Assembly: GCF_008329905.1 (NCBI RefSeq)
Contig: NZ_CP032155.1
Span: forward strand, 5,456,001 to 5,520,000
DNA from: Mycobacterium sp. ELW1
GTDB taxonomy: Bacteria; Actinomycetota; Actinomycetes; Mycobacteriales; Mycobacteriaceae
Length of the DNA: 64,000 bases
Direction of reading: 5' to 3'
The notes under the pieces: generated by a model
What the model was told of the DNA's origin: nothing
Databases searched by the model: none
The model's input: the letters and a program-made list of their open reading frames with translations, nothing else
Made by a program: the position numbers and the translations under genes
In this document: piece after piece, positions 38,649-51,043 of the stretch
Layout: the number at the start of each line of letters is the position of its first letter
How positions within the stretch are numbered: the first letter of the stretch is position 1

Positions 38649-39931
38649 CCGACGCGGGTGCCTCATTCGAGGCGCTGAGCGCCACCGGTGCCGACCAGAT
38701 CAGCGGCACCGGGGCGATCTCCCGCAGCAGTGTGGCCAGAGTCGGTGCGGCCACGGCGATCTCGGCGGTATGCGGATACGCGGTCCTCTACCTGGCCGCC
38801 CGCGCCCTGGACCCGGCCGGCTTCTCGGTGTTCGGGGTGTTCTGGGGCGCGTTCGGATTGGTCGGCGGCGCCGCGTACGGGCTGCTGCAGGAGGCCACCC
38901 GCGAAGTCCGCACCGCGGGTTATGTCGAGATCGCGGAGGGACCCCGCACGCACCCGATGCGGATCGCGACGGCGGTCGGGGTGGTCTCCGCCCTTGTCAT
39001 GGCGGGCACCTCGGTCTTGTGGGCACCGCACGTGTTCAGCGTGTCCCGGCCGCTGTCGGTGGTGCTGCTGAGCGTGGGCTTGGCCGGATTCTGCATTCAC
39101 GCAACACTTTTGGGTCTGCTCGCCGGCACAGGCCGATGGGGTGGCTACGGGGCGCTGATGGTCACCGACGCCATCATGCGGGTGGTCGTCGCGGTGGCGG
39201 CGTTCGCGGTGGGCTGGGGGCTGGACGGCTTCTTGTGGGCGACGGTCGCCGGTGCGATCGGATGGCTGCTGCTGCTGTCGGTGTCACCGGGTGCGCGGAC
39301 CGCGGCGAAGTTGCGCACCCCCGGCAGTACCGCGACCTTCCTGCGCGGGGCCGGACACTCGATCGCAGCCGCCGGCGCCAGCGCCATCCTTGTGATGGGC
39401 TTCCCGGTGCTGCTGAAAGCGACCTCCGGCGGTGACCTCGGGGCGGCCGGCGGCGTGGTGATCCTGGCGGTGACACTGACTCGTGCGCCGCTGCTGGTTC
39501 CGCTCACCGCGATGCAGGGCAACCTGATCGCACACTTCGTCGACCACCGCGGCCACCGACTCAAGGCGCTGATCGCCCCGGCGGCGGTGGTGCTGGTGCT
39601 CGGCGCCGTCGGGGTGGTGGCCGCCGGACTGCTCGGTCCGTGGCTGATCCGGGTGGCGTTCGGTGACGAGTACGGCCCGGGCGGACTGCTGCTGGCCTGG
39701 CTGACCGCTGGCGCCGTGGCGATCGCACTGTTGACCGTGACTGGGGCCGCGACGGTCGCCGCCGGCCTGCACCGGGCCTACTCGATTGGCTGGGTCGGGG
39801 CCACGGTCGTCTCCGCGGCCCTGCTGAGCCTGCCGATGGACCTGACCGATCGCACCGTGGTGGCCCTGCTGTGCGGACCGCTGGTCGGCATCGTCGTGCA
39901 CCTGGCCGCGCTGGGCCGCGCCGCACGCTGA
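38645..39931 (+). CDS. Flippase-like polytopic membrane protein (Rv3630-like)
   Basis: A 428-residue integral membrane protein with about twelve hydrophobic segments, resembling polysaccharide/lipid flippases of the MATE/Wzx type (SVARVGAATAISAVCGYAVLYLAARALDP start, AGFCIHATLLGLLAGTGRWGGYG mid-region). GTG start overlaps the peptidase stop (GTGA). In other mycobacteria the equivalent gene heads a small operon with a GT2 glycosyltransferase and a DUF2304 protein, suggesting lipid-linked sugar export; here the set is fused downstream of the NRPS operon. The cargo is unknown. Confidence 0.82.
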   Translation: MTDAGASFEALSATGADQISGTGAISRSSVARVGAATAISAVCGYAVLYLAARALDPAGFSVFGVFWGAFGLVGGAAYGLLQEATREVRTAGYVEIAEGPRTHPMRIATAVGVVSALVMAGTSVLWAPHVFSVSRPLSVVLLSVGLAGFCIHATLLGLLAGTGRWGGYGALMVTDAIMRVVVAVAAFAVGWGLDGFLWATVAGAIGWLLLLSVSPGARTAAKLRTPGSTATFLRGAGHSIAAAGASAILVMGFPVLLKATSGGDLGAAGGVVILAVTLTRAPLLVPLTAMQGNLIAHFVDHRGHRLKALIAPAAVVLVLGAVGVVAAGLLGPWLIRVAFGDEYGPGGLLLAWLTAGAVAIALLTVTGAATVAAGLHRAYSIGWVGATVVSAALLSLPMDLTDRTVVALLCGPLVGIVVHLAALGRAAR

Positions 39932-39947
39932 AGCCACGGTTCTCGAC

Positions 39948-40654
39948 GTGTACCTTGTGGACATCGACACGTCCTACCCCGACGCCTGGATCATCGTGCC
40001 GGCGTTCAACGAGGCGCAGGTCATCGCCGACGTCATCGCGGACCTGCGCCAAGTCTTCGACCACGTGGTCTGCGTCGACGACGGCAGCAAGGACGACACC
40101 GCCGACATCGCCTGGCGGGCGGGCGCCCACGTGGTCCGCCACCCCGTCAATCTCGGGCAGGGCGCGGCCATCCAGACCGGCGTGGAATATGCCCGCCGCC
40201 AGCCCGGCGCGGCGGTGTTCGTCACCTTCGACGCCGACGGGCAGCACCGCGTCAAGGACGTCCTCGTCATGATGGAGCGGCTGGCCAAGGGCGATGTCGA
40301 CATCGTGATCGGCACCCGCTTCGCCGGCACCACCGTCAGCCACACCCCGCCGTTGAAGCGGCTGATCCTGCGCGCGGCGGCCGTCCTGAGCCCCAGCAGC
40401 CACCGGCTGCACCTGACCGACTCGCACAACGGGCTTCGGGTGTTCAACAAGACCGTCGCCGACAACCTCAACCTGACGATGAACGGGATGAGCCACGCCG
40501 GGGAATTCATCACCCTGATCGTCGAAAACCATTGGCGGGTAACCGAAGAGCCCGTCGAAATCCTCTACACCGAGTACTCGATGTCCAAGGGTCAGCCGCT
40601 GCTGAACGGGGTGAACATCGTCTTCGACGGGTTCCTGCGCGGAAGGATGCGCCG

Positions 40655-40658
<4 letters not shown>
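39948..40658 (+). CDS. Family 2 glycosyltransferase (polyprenyl-phosphate sugar transferase type)
   Basis: A 236-residue GT-A enzyme without membrane helices. AWIIVPAFNEAQVIADVIADL at the N-terminus, CVDDGSKDDTADIA (nucleotide-binding Asp), RHPVNLGQGAAIQTG and the metal-binding DADGQH are present. Such proteins transfer sugars to polyprenyl phosphate; the DUF2304 protein next to it (ATGA overlap) is a usual partner. The GTG start at 39948 could be moved three codons downstream. Rv3631-like. Confidence 0.9.
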
Positions 40659-43751
<3,093 letters not shown>

Positions 43752-43776
43752 TCGCGGCCATGTGCCAAAGTAGTTT

Positions 43777-44021
43777 GCATGTCTAACTTGCGCGAGGATG
43801 GCCTACGTGTTTTCCGGGAGATGCTGCCCGGAACGCTGCCCGACGGCGACGTCGACTTCGGCGGCGGGTTCGCCCCCGCGCGGCCGGGGCGGGCGCGTGC
43901 GGGCGGGGGGGGGGGGGGGGGGCATGTCTAACTTGCGCGAGGATGGCCTACGTGTTTTCCGGGAGATGCTGCCCGGAACGCTGCCCGACGGCGACGTCGA
44001 CTTCGGCGGCGGGTTCGCCCC
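43777..44021. repeat. 100-bp perfect direct repeat separated by 45-nt G/C filler
   Basis: Positions 43777-43876 and 43922-44021 are identical. The filler 43877-43921 has only one base that is not G or C and ends in about 18 G. Removing 43878-44021 (144 bp) rejoins an intact gene. The decay into poly-G suggests a sequencing read tail built into the assembly rather than real DNA. Confidence 0.9.
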
Positions 44022-44291
44022 GAACTGATGGATATCGGTGTCGAGAGCGTGTTCGGCCGGCTGTGGACCCGCGAGGGGCTCAGCCGCCGCGACCGAAGCC
44101 TGGTGACGCTGGGCATCCTGATCGCACTGCGGGCCACCGAGGAGATGGACGCACACTTCCGGATCGCCCGGCAGAACGGCCTGTCCGAGGAGGAACTGGC
44201 CGAGGTGATCTACCACGCCAGCGGCTACGCCGGTTTCCCGGCGGCGGCCACGGCCCGCACTGTCGCCGCCAAAGCGCTATCGCGCGATTGA
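43779..44291 (+). pseudogene. Carboxymuconolactone decarboxylase-like gene, broken by duplicated insert
   Basis: MSNLREDGLRVFREMLPGT... starts at 43779. The core GVESVFGRLWTREGLSRRDRSLVTL and the family helix EEMDAHFRIARQNGLSEEELAEVIYH continue to the stop at 44291. A 144-bp insert at 43878-44021 separates them. The original frame meets TAA at 43929, and the second copy's own frame stops at 44026. Without the insert the gene encodes about 122 residues of PcaC-like type with no CxxC, so not an AhpD peroxidase. Likely intact in the living organism if the insert is artefactual. Confidence 0.8.
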
Positions 44292-44318
44292 GGACTCACG
44301 CGGTGAGGGACTTCGCCG

Positions 44319-44338
44319 ACTGTGCGGACTCATCCGCA
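44319..44338. terminator. Perfect hairpin, possible terminator
   Basis: TGTGCGGA, loop CTCA, TCCGCACA: an 8-bp perfect stem between the decarboxylase-like gene and the tRNA. No strong T-run on either side; shares the GTGCGG core with the hairpin at 44363. Confidence 0.45.
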
Positions 44339-44362
44339 CAACCCGGCGAGTCCCGTACGAAA

Positions 44363-44378
44363 CCGCACAGTCGTGCGG
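44363..44378 (-). terminator. Hairpin downstream of tRNA-Thr
   Basis: CCGCAC, loop GACT, GTGCGG followed by TTTCG on the minus strand, starting 8 nt after the tRNA CCA end. Likely tRNA terminator, weak U-tract. Confidence 0.5.
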
Positions 44379-44385
44379 ATAAGAG

Positions 44386-44461
44386 TGGAGCCACCTAGGA
44401 GAATCGAACTCCTGACCTATTCATTACGAGTGAATTGCTCTACCGACTGAGCTAAGGTGGC
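44386..44461 (-). tRNA. tRNA-Thr (anticodon CGT)
   Basis: A 76-nt cloverleaf on the minus strand including an encoded CCA. Acceptor GCCACCT pairs with AGGTGGC; D-arm GCTCAGTCGGTAGAGC; anticodon loop CTCGTAA gives CGT, reading ACG; T-arm GGTTCGATTC-like (AGTTCGATTCT). It follows holB by 23 bp on the same strand. Confidence 0.96.
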
Positions 44462-44484
44462 GCGGCCTCGACCGAGCAGTGAGT

Positions 44485-45699
44485 CTACAGGTCCGAACGC
44501 AGTGCCTGACCCACGGTGGCCACCATCGCATCGACGGCGAATTTGGGCTTGACGTTGATCGCCAGCGCCTCACGACACTCGAGCACCGCTTCGATGCAGC
44601 GCAGCAGCCGCTCCGGCGACGCATGCGCCGCCAGAGCCGCCACCCGCTCGGCCATGTCGGGGTGATTCGGCGCCACCGAGCCCGCGCCGTTCGCCACCAG
44701 CAGGGCGTCCCGGAAGTACGTCGCCAGATCGATCAGCGCACGGTCGAGGGCATCGCGCGAGGCGCGAGTCTGCCGGGACTTCTGCCGCCGCTCGAGGTCC
44801 TTGATCGCACCCGCCGACCCGCGCAGGGTTCCCGCCGTCCCCTTCCCGGTCCCGCCGGCACCCAGCGCCGTGCGCAGTTCGTCCGCCTCGGCCTCGTCAC
44901 GGCCCACATTCAGGGCCTTGGCCTCGGCCTCCGCGGTGGCCACCAGCTCTTCGGCGGCCGCATAGGCGCGCGACGGCGTGGCGGCGTCGCGGGCCAGGCT
45001 CAGCGCACGGGACCGGCGCTCGCGGGCGTCGGGATCGGTGGCCAGCCGTCGGGCCCGACCGACATGCCCTCCACTGATCGACGCCGCCCACTGCGCTTCC
45101 TCGGCGGACAGGCCGTCGCGGTCGATCAGCACCTGTGCGATCGCCCCGGCCGGCGGCGTCACCAGCGCCACATGCCGGCAGCGCGACCGCAGGGTGATCG
45201 CGATGTCCTCGGGGTCCACCGACGGCGCACACAGCAGGAACACCGTCGACGGCGGTGGTTCCTCCACCACCTTGAGCAATGCGTTGGCCGCACCCTCGGT
45301 GAGCCGGTCGGCGTCCTCCACCACGACGATCTGCCAGCGGCCGGTGCTGGGCCGCCGGGAAGCGATCTGGACGATGGCTCGCATCTCGTGGACCCCGATG
45401 GACAGCCCCTCGGGGATGATCCGCCGGACATCGCCATGGGTACCGGCCATCGTCGTCGTGCACGCCCGGCACTCCCCGCAACCGGGTGTGCCGTCGGCAG
45501 TGCACTGAAGGGCCGCCGCGAAGCACTGCGCCGCCACCGAGCGCCCTGATCCGGGCGGACCGGTGATCAGCCAGGCGTGTGTCATGGTGCCGATGGCGGC
45601 CACATCGTGAGCGGAATCACCCCGGGCGGCCCGAGCGGCACCGACCAGCTCCGCTTCCACGGCGCTTTGGCCCACCAACCGCGTGAAAACTCCGGACAT
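44485..45699 (-). CDS. holB: DNA polymerase III subunit delta'
   Basis: Clamp-loader subunit of the replicase, 404 residues. Begins MSGVFTRLVGQSAVEAEL; the P-loop-like ITGPPGSGRSVAAQ (about residue 45), a zinc-binding Cys cluster (CTADGTPGCGECRAC) and the SRC-type LLCAPS segment are visible. The start at 45699 is preferred over a 124-residue upstream extension lacking family features. Equivalent to Rv3644c. Precedes tRNA-Thr on the minus strand. Confidence 0.92.
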   Translation of the reverse strand: MSGVFTRLVGQSAVEAELVGAARAARGDSAHDVAAIGTMTHAWLITGPPGSGRSVAAQCFAAALQCTADGTPGCGECRACTTTMAGTHGDVRRIIPEGLSIGVHEMRAIVQIASRRPSTGRWQIVVVEDADRLTEGAANALLKVVEEPPPSTVFLLCAPSVDPEDIAITLRSRCRHVALVTPPAGAIAQVLIDRDGLSAEEAQWAASISGGHVGRARRLATDPDARERRSRALSLARDAATPSRAYAAAEELVATAEAEAKALNVGRDEAEADELRTALGAGGTGKGTAGTLRGSAGAIKDLERRQKSRQTRASRDALDRALIDLATYFRDALLVANGAGSVAPNHPDMAERVAALAAHASPERLLRCIEAVLECREALAINVKPKFAVDAMVATVGQALRSDL

Positions 45700-45780
45700 C
45701 GCCTCAAACACTAGTGCGCAGCAACGACACAATCGCCGCCCACCGGGTTCTAGAGGTGCTGATCGGTCGCTCTGTACCGA

Positions 45781-45786
45781 TACGGT
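45781..45786 (+). promoter_or_regulatory. -10 box of the adenylate cyclase gene
   Basis: TACGGT, 6 nt before the GTG at 45793, consistent with a leaderless transcript. Confidence 0.42.
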
Positions 45787-45792
45787 GGGTTC

Positions 45793-47394
45793 GTGACCAC
45801 CGCGCAACTCAGCCCGGAGCGGATCAATGGATTCGTCCGGTGGGTTGCGCGTACACCGTGGCCGGTGTTCACCCTGGGCATGCTGCAGGCCGACATCATC
45901 GGCGCCCTGCTGGTGCTGGGCTTCCTGCGGTTCGGGTTGCCGCCGTCGGACCGGGTCATGCTGCAGGACCTGCCGACGCTGAACCTGGTCATCTTCCTGA
46001 GCTACCTGTTCATTTCGTTCGCGGTGGGTGCCTTCGTCAGCCTCAAGCTGCTCGTTCCGGTGTTCCGCTGGCAACGCCGCGACGCCCTGCTGGCCGAGGA
46101 CGATCCGGCCGCCACCGAGACGGCCCGGCTACGGGCGCTGCGGATGCCCATCTACCGCTCGGTGATCAGCATGACCAACTGGGTGCTGGGCGCGGTCGTG
46201 TTCATCGCCGCGAGCTGGCCGGTGGCCAGCCATGCCGCGCCGGTGCTGGCGGTGTCCACCCTGCTGGGCGCCACGGCCACCACGATCATCGGCTACCTGC
46301 AGTCCGAGCGCGTGCTGCGCCCGGTGGCGGTCGCCGCGCTGCGCGGCGGCGTGCCGGAGAAGTTCCACCGGCCGGGCGTCGTCCAGCGGCTGGTGCTGAC
46401 CTGGCTGCTGTCCACCGGGGTGCCGCTGCTGGCGATCGTGCTGTCGGTCGTGGCCAGCAAGTTCTCGCTGCTGGCCGCGTCGGCCGACGCTCTGTTCACC
46501 CCGATCCTGCTGATGGCCGTCGCCGCGCTGGTGGTCGGGATGGCCGGCAACGTGCTGGCGGCCATGTCGATCGCCGATCCGCTGCGCCAGTTGCGCTGGG
46601 CGCTCGGGGAGGTCCAGCGCGGCAATTACAACGCGCACATGCAGATCTACGACGCCAGCGAGCTGGGCCTGCTGCAGGCCGGCTTCAACGACATGGTCCG
46701 CGATCTGAGCGAACGGCAGCGACTGCGCGACCTGTTCGGCCGCTACGTCGGTGAGGACGTCGCCAGGCGCGCCCTGGAGCGCGGCACCGAGCTCGGCGGC
46801 CAGGAGCGCGATGTCGCGGTGCTGTTCGTCGACCTGGTCGGCTCGACCCAGCTGGCCGCCTCACGTCCGCCCAGCGAGGTCGTGAGCATGCTCAACGAGT
46901 TCTTCCGGGTGGTCGTCGACACCGTCAAGAAGCACGGCGGCTTCGTCAACAAGTTCCAGGGCGACGCGGCGCTGTGCATCTTCGGCGCCCCGATCGAACA
47001 CCCCGATGCCTCCGGTGCGGCGCTGGCCGCCTCCCGCGAATTGCACGACGAGCTGGTCGGCGTGCTGGGCCAGACCGAGTTCGGTATCGGCGTCTCGGCC
47101 GGGCGGGCGATCGCCGGGCATATCGGCGCGCAGGCCCGGTTCGAATACACCGTGATCGGCGACCCGGTCAACGAAGCCGCCCGACTGACGGAGCTGGCCA
47201 AATTGGAGAATGGCCACGTGCTGGCATCGGCGATCGCGGTCAGCGGCGCCCTGGATGCCGAGGCGCTGTGCTGGAACGTCGGCGAGATCGTCGAGCTGCG
47301 CGGCCGGCGTGCACCCACACAGCTGGCTCGCCCGATGAACCTTCTGCTGCCCAGCGAAACCCGCGGCGAAATCGCCACTGGCTCAAGCGGTTAG
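45793..47394 (+). CDS. Membrane-bound class III adenylate cyclase with HAMP domain (Rv3645-like)
   Basis: Makes cAMP from ATP. 533 residues: six hydrophobic segments (about 20-260), a HAMP linker (about 265-320, IADPLRQLRWALGEVQRGNYNA) and the class III cyclase domain (about 340-515). The first metal Asp is in VLFVDLVGSTQLA, the second in FQGDAALCIFG, and the ATP/transition-state segment is VIGDPVNEAARL. In M. tuberculosis Rv3645 is the main cAMP source and is linked to fatty-acid sensitivity. Stop overlaps that of topA. Confidence 0.92.
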   Translation: MTTAQLSPERINGFVRWVARTPWPVFTLGMLQADIIGALLVLGFLRFGLPPSDRVMLQDLPTLNLVIFLSYLFISFAVGAFVSLKLLVPVFRWQRRDALLAEDDPAATETARLRALRMPIYRSVISMTNWVLGAVVFIAASWPVASHAAPVLAVSTLLGATATTIIGYLQSERVLRPVAVAALRGGVPEKFHRPGVVQRLVLTWLLSTGVPLLAIVLSVVASKFSLLAASADALFTPILLMAVAALVVGMAGNVLAAMSIADPLRQLRWALGEVQRGNYNAHMQIYDASELGLLQAGFNDMVRDLSERQRLRDLFGRYVGEDVARRALERGTELGGQERDVAVLFVDLVGSTQLAASRPPSEVVSMLNEFFRVVVDTVKKHGGFVNKFQGDAALCIFGAPIEHPDASGAALAASRELHDELVGVLGQTEFGIGVSAGRAIAGHIGAQARFEYTVIGDPVNEAARLTELAKLENGHVLASAIAVSGALDAEALCWNVGEIVELRGRRAPTQLARPMNLLLPSETRGEIATGSSG

Positions 47395-50195
47395 GCCTTC
47401 TTCGCAGCCTTTTTGGCCGGCGCCTTGCGCGTCGTCTTCTTCGCGGCAGCCTTCTTCTTGACCGGGCCACGAGCCCGGCGATCGGCGAGCAGCTCCGAAG
47501 CCCGCTCGTCGGTGATCGACAGGACGTCGTCGCCCTTGCGCAGGCTCGCGTTGGTCTCGCCGTCGGTGACGTACGGACCGAAGCGCCCGTCCTTGATCAC
47601 CATCGGCTGACCCGACGCCTGATCGACACCGAGCTCACGCAGCGGCGGCGCCGCGGCGCCCTGGCGGCCACGGCGTTTGGGCTCGGAGTAGATCTTCAAC
47701 GCCTCTTCGAGGGTGATCTCGAAGATCTGATCCTCGGTGGCCAGCGAGCGAGAGTCGGTGCCGCGCTTGAGGTATGGCCCGTAGCGGCCGTTCTGCGCGG
47801 TGATCTCCTCGCCGTTGGCGGGATCCACGCCGACCACCCGCGGCAGCGAGAGCAGCTTCAGAGCGTCCTCGAGGGTGATGGTCTGCAGATCCATCGAGCG
47901 CAGCAGGGAACCGGTGCGCGGCTTGGGGCCGGTCGGCTTCTTACCCTTCTTGGCACCCACGCCGGGATCATCGTCCGGCGGCGGGGGCAGCACCTCGGTG
48001 ACATACGGGCCGTACCGCCCGTCTTTGGCCACGATCTCGTGGCCGGATTCCGGGTCCACGCCGAGTGATCGACCCTCTTGCGGTGTGGCGAAAAGGGTTT
48101 CGGCCATCTCGAGGGTCAGCTCGTCGGGGGTGATCTCGTCGTTGAGGTTGGCCCGTTGCGGTTTGGGCTCGCCGTCCTCGCCGGTGATCATCCGCTCCAG
48201 GTATGGGCCGTTCTTGCCCACCCGGACCACGATCGGACGGCCCTCTTCGTCATCAAAGAGCTTGATGGAGTTGACTTCTCGGGCATCGATACCTTCGAGG
48301 TTGACGCCCACCAGCTTCTTGAGGCCACCGGCACGGGCGATCGAATCCGCCACGCCGTGCTCACCGCCGAAGTAGAAGTTCGACAGCCAGTTGGTGCGCC
48401 GCTCCTGGCCGGTGGCGATCTCGTCGAGTTCGTCCTCCATGGCGGCGGTGAAGTCGTAATCCACCAGGCGGCCGAAGTGCTGTTCGAGCAGACCGGTCAC
48501 CGCGAACGCCACCCAGGACGGCACCAGCGCGCTGCCCTTCTTGTGCACATAGCCGCGGTCCTGGATCGTCTTGATGATCGAGGAATACGTTGAGGGACGG
48601 CCGATTCCGAGTTCCTCGAGCGCCTTGATCAGCGACGCCTCGGTGTAGCGCGCCGGCGGGTTGGTGGTGTGCCCATCGGCGGTCAGGCCGGTCGCGTCCA
48701 CCCGCTGACCCTGGCGCAGCTGCGGCAGGCGGCTCTCGGCGTCGTCCGCCTCACCGCCGGCCTGCTCGTCGACGGTCTCGACATAGGCCTTCAGGAAGCC
48801 GGCGAACGTGATGGTGCGGCCGCTGGCGGCGAACGTGACTTCCCGTCCGTCCGAAGATGTTCCGCCGATACGCAGGCTCAACGTGGTGCCGCGGGCATCG
48901 GCCATCTGCGAGGCGACCGTGCGTTGCCAGATCAGCTCATAGAGCCGGAACTCGTCGGTATCGAGTTCGCGATGAAGGGCCCCGGGGGTGGCGAAGACAT
49001 CACCGGCGGGGCGGATCGCCTCGTGCGCCTCCTGCGCGTTCTTGACCTTGCGGGTGTACTGCCGCGGCGAGGGATGAACGTACTCGTCGCCGTAGAGCTG
49101 GCGCGCCTGATTACGCGCGGCATCGATCGCCGACTGCGACAGTGTCGTCGAGTCGGTACGCATATAGGTGATGTAGCCGTTCTCGTACAGCCGCTGCGCG
49201 ATGCTCATCGTGCGCTCGGCAGAGAACCGCAGCTTGCGGCCCGCCTCCTGCTGCAACGTCGAGGTCATGAACGGCGGGTACGGCTTGCGGGTGTACGGCT
49301 TCTCCTCCACCGAGGCCACCGACAGGCTGGCGCCCCGCAAACCGGTGGCCAGCGAACCGGCCGCCGCCTCGTCGAGCACGACCACCTCATCGGGCTTGCG
49401 GATGACGCCGAGGGAGTCGAAGTCGCGGCCGGTGGCCACCCGCTTGCTGTCGACGTTGACCAACCGGGCGGTGAACCGCGGCGGCGCCGCGTTTGGGTCC
49501 GAGACGCTGGCGTCGAGCTCAGCGATGACATCCCAGTAGGAGGCGCTGCGGAAGGCCATCCGGTCGCGTTCGCGCTGCACGATGATGCGGGTGGCCACGG
49601 ACTGCACCCGGCCCGCGGACAGCTTCGGGGCGACCTTCTTCCACAGCACCGGGCTGACTTCGTAGCCGTAGAGCCGGTCGAGGATGCGCCGGGTCTCCTG
49701 CGCGTCGACCAGATCGTTGTCGAGGTCGCGGGGGTTTTCGGCGGCCGCGCGGATGGCGGGCTCGGTGATCTCGTGGAAGACCATCCGCTTGACCGGGACG
49801 CGGGGCTTCAGCGTCTCCAGCAGGTGCCAGGCGATGGCCTCGCCCTCGCGGTCACCGTCGGTGGCCAGATAGAGCTCGTCGACGTCCTTGAGCAGGCCCT
49901 TGAGCTCGGTGACCGTGCTCTTCTTCTCCGGGCTGATGATGTAGAGCGGCTCGAAGTTGTCCTCGACGTTGACGCCTAGCCGCGCCCAGGGCTCGGCTTT
50001 GTACTTGGCGGGCACGTCGGCAGCGTTGCGCGGCAGGTCACGGATGTGCCCGCGGGACGACTCCACGATGTAGTTGGAGCCCAGATAACCGGCGATTTTG
50101 CGCGCCTTGGTGGGCGACTCGACGATGACGAGCCGCCGAACGGCGCCATTGCCCCGTCCGTCACCGCCGCTCCGGCGGTTTCCGTCGTCAGCCAA
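47391..50195 (-). CDS. topA: DNA topoisomerase I (type IA)
   Basis: Relaxes negative supercoils through a single-strand break. 934 residues, the same length as M. tuberculosis TopA. TOPRIM domain (about 20-140) with RLVIVESPTKARKIAGYLG and the acidic ATDGDREGE. The catalytic Tyr lies in GYITYMRTDSTTLS near residue 340. The C-terminal part has several topo-C repeats (GRYGPYV, GRFGPYVTDGETNASLRKGDDV) and a Lys/Ala-rich tail (KKTTRKAPAKKAAKKA) instead of zinc fingers, as known in mycobacteria. The first codon is TTG at 50195; no better start is visible before RRLVIVESP. Confidence 0.96.
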   Translation of the reverse strand: MADDGNRRSGGDGRGNGAVRRLVIVESPTKARKIAGYLGSNYIVESSRGHIRDLPRNAADVPAKYKAEPWARLGVNVEDNFEPLYIISPEKKSTVTELKGLLKDVDELYLATDGDREGEAIAWHLLETLKPRVPVKRMVFHEITEPAIRAAAENPRDLDNDLVDAQETRRILDRLYGYEVSPVLWKKVAPKLSAGRVQSVATRIIVQRERDRMAFRSASYWDVIAELDASVSDPNAAPPRFTARLVNVDSKRVATGRDFDSLGVIRKPDEVVVLDEAAAGSLATGLRGASLSVASVEEKPYTRKPYPPFMTSTLQQEAGRKLRFSAERTMSIAQRLYENGYITYMRTDSTTLSQSAIDAARNQARQLYGDEYVHPSPRQYTRKVKNAQEAHEAIRPAGDVFATPGALHRELDTDEFRLYELIWQRTVASQMADARGTTLSLRIGGTSSDGREVTFAASGRTITFAGFLKAYVETVDEQAGGEADDAESRLPQLRQGQRVDATGLTADGHTTNPPARYTEASLIKALEELGIGRPSTYSSIIKTIQDRGYVHKKGSALVPSWVAFAVTGLLEQHFGRLVDYDFTAAMEDELDEIATGQERRTNWLSNFYFGGEHGVADSIARAGGLKKLVGVNLEGIDAREVNSIKLFDDEEGRPIVVRVGKNGPYLERMITGEDGEPKPQRANLNDEITPDELTLEMAETLFATPQEGRSLGVDPESGHEIVAKDGRYGPYVTEVLPPPPDDDPGVGAKKGKKPTGPKPRTGSLLRSMDLQTITLEDALKLLSLPRVVGVDPANGEEITAQNGRYGPYLKRGTDSRSLATEDQIFEITLEEALKIYSEPKRRGRQGAAAPPLRELGVDQASGQPMVIKDGRFGPYVTDGETNASLRKGDDVLSITDERASELLADRRARGPVKKKAAAKKTTRKAPAKKAAKKA

Positions 50196-50308
50196 CTGCC
50201 CTTACGCTCCACTTCTCTATGTCCCTCAGGTACCCCCAAACCCGCGGGCACCTGACAATTTCGCACTCTGGACCGGTCAACGCAAACCGACCCTCGCAGG
50301 GGAATCTC

Positions 50309-50887
50309 TCAGACTCGAGGCCACGCTGACAACGCCTCGCTCTGATTCGGGGGTTCCCCTACGTTCTCTACCAGGCGTGATAGCCGTCGACGGCCACTGA
50401 TTCGCAGTGCCGGCCGGGCGCCTCGAGTGCCGATCAGCGTGGGTGCGATCCCCACCCGCATCAACGCCGACGCCAGTGGTGAATGAGTGTCGGGGGCGTG
50501 TGGGTCGAGTCCCAGTAGATAGCGGTCGGCTTCGGGAATGCCGGCTGCCAGCGTCCAGGCGCGCAGCTCCCGCGCTCCGGGCAGCCATTGCGGCGGCACC
50601 GTCTTGACGGCCCCTCTGGTCCATTCGGCGGCGATTCCGGCCAGCCGGGCGTCCACGGCGGTACGTACCAGCGGATTGTTCTCGTCAGTGCGGGTGATTT
50701 CGGCCGCGAGGCCGGTTTCGGTGATCATCTCGGCCAGCGCGTCGGCCCGCCACAGGTCGTCGACCACCACAGACAACCGTGCCCCACCGCCCACGACCAC
50801 CACCTGTCCGGTGGTGGCGAGCAGCCCGGTGAGATCGGCGACCGCGGGCGGCACCGACTCAGCCGAGAAGAAGGACAGCTGGCTCAC
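50309..50887 (-). CDS. Conserved mycobacterial hypothetical protein (Rv3647c-like)
   Basis: A 192-residue soluble protein of unknown function conserved between topA and cspA. GTG start (VSQLSFFSAESVPPAVADLTGLL) chosen because SQLSFFSAE matches the family N-terminus; a 29-residue extension is possible but unlikely. An Arg-rich stretch (GRRRLSRLVENVG) lies near the end. No motif that I can assign. Lies 113 bp upstream of topA on the same strand. Confidence 0.78.
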   Translation of the reverse strand: MSQLSFFSAESVPPAVADLTGLLATTGQVVVVGGGARLSVVVDDLWRADALAEMITETGLAAEITRTDENNPLVRTAVDARLAGIAAEWTRGAVKTVPPQWLPGARELRAWTLAAGIPEADRYLLGLDPHAPDTHSPLASALMRVGIAPTLIGTRGARPALRISGRRRLSRLVENVGEPPNQSEALSAWPRV

Positions 50888-50987
50888 GAGTCGACAGTAA
50901 GGCAGTGGGAGACGAGCGGGACGTAGCAGAGCGGTACCACTGGCGGCGGGCGTGGCGAGCCCGGCGCGGGACACCCACCAACGAAAG

Positions 50988-51023
50988 CACCCCCGATGCC
51001 CGTCACCGGGACACTCGGGGGTG
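50988..51023 (-). terminator. Terminator of cspA
   Basis: A 9-bp stem, CACCCCCGA with TCGGGGGTG, spaced by 18 nt and starting 20 nt past the cspA stop. On the minus strand the stem is followed by CTTTCGTT, a weak U-tract. Could act on both strands. Confidence 0.65.
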
Positions 51024-51043
51024 TTTCGTGATGTCGTTGTTGA

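Noticed and set aside
43877..43921. Poly-G tract as a G-quadruplex regulatory element or phase-variation tract
   Set aside because: Flanked by an exact duplication with one-sided decay to G and a sister structure in the IS; an artefact explains all features better.
48669..49979. 436-codon plus-strand ORF inside topA
   Set aside because: Antisense of the TopA catalytic core.
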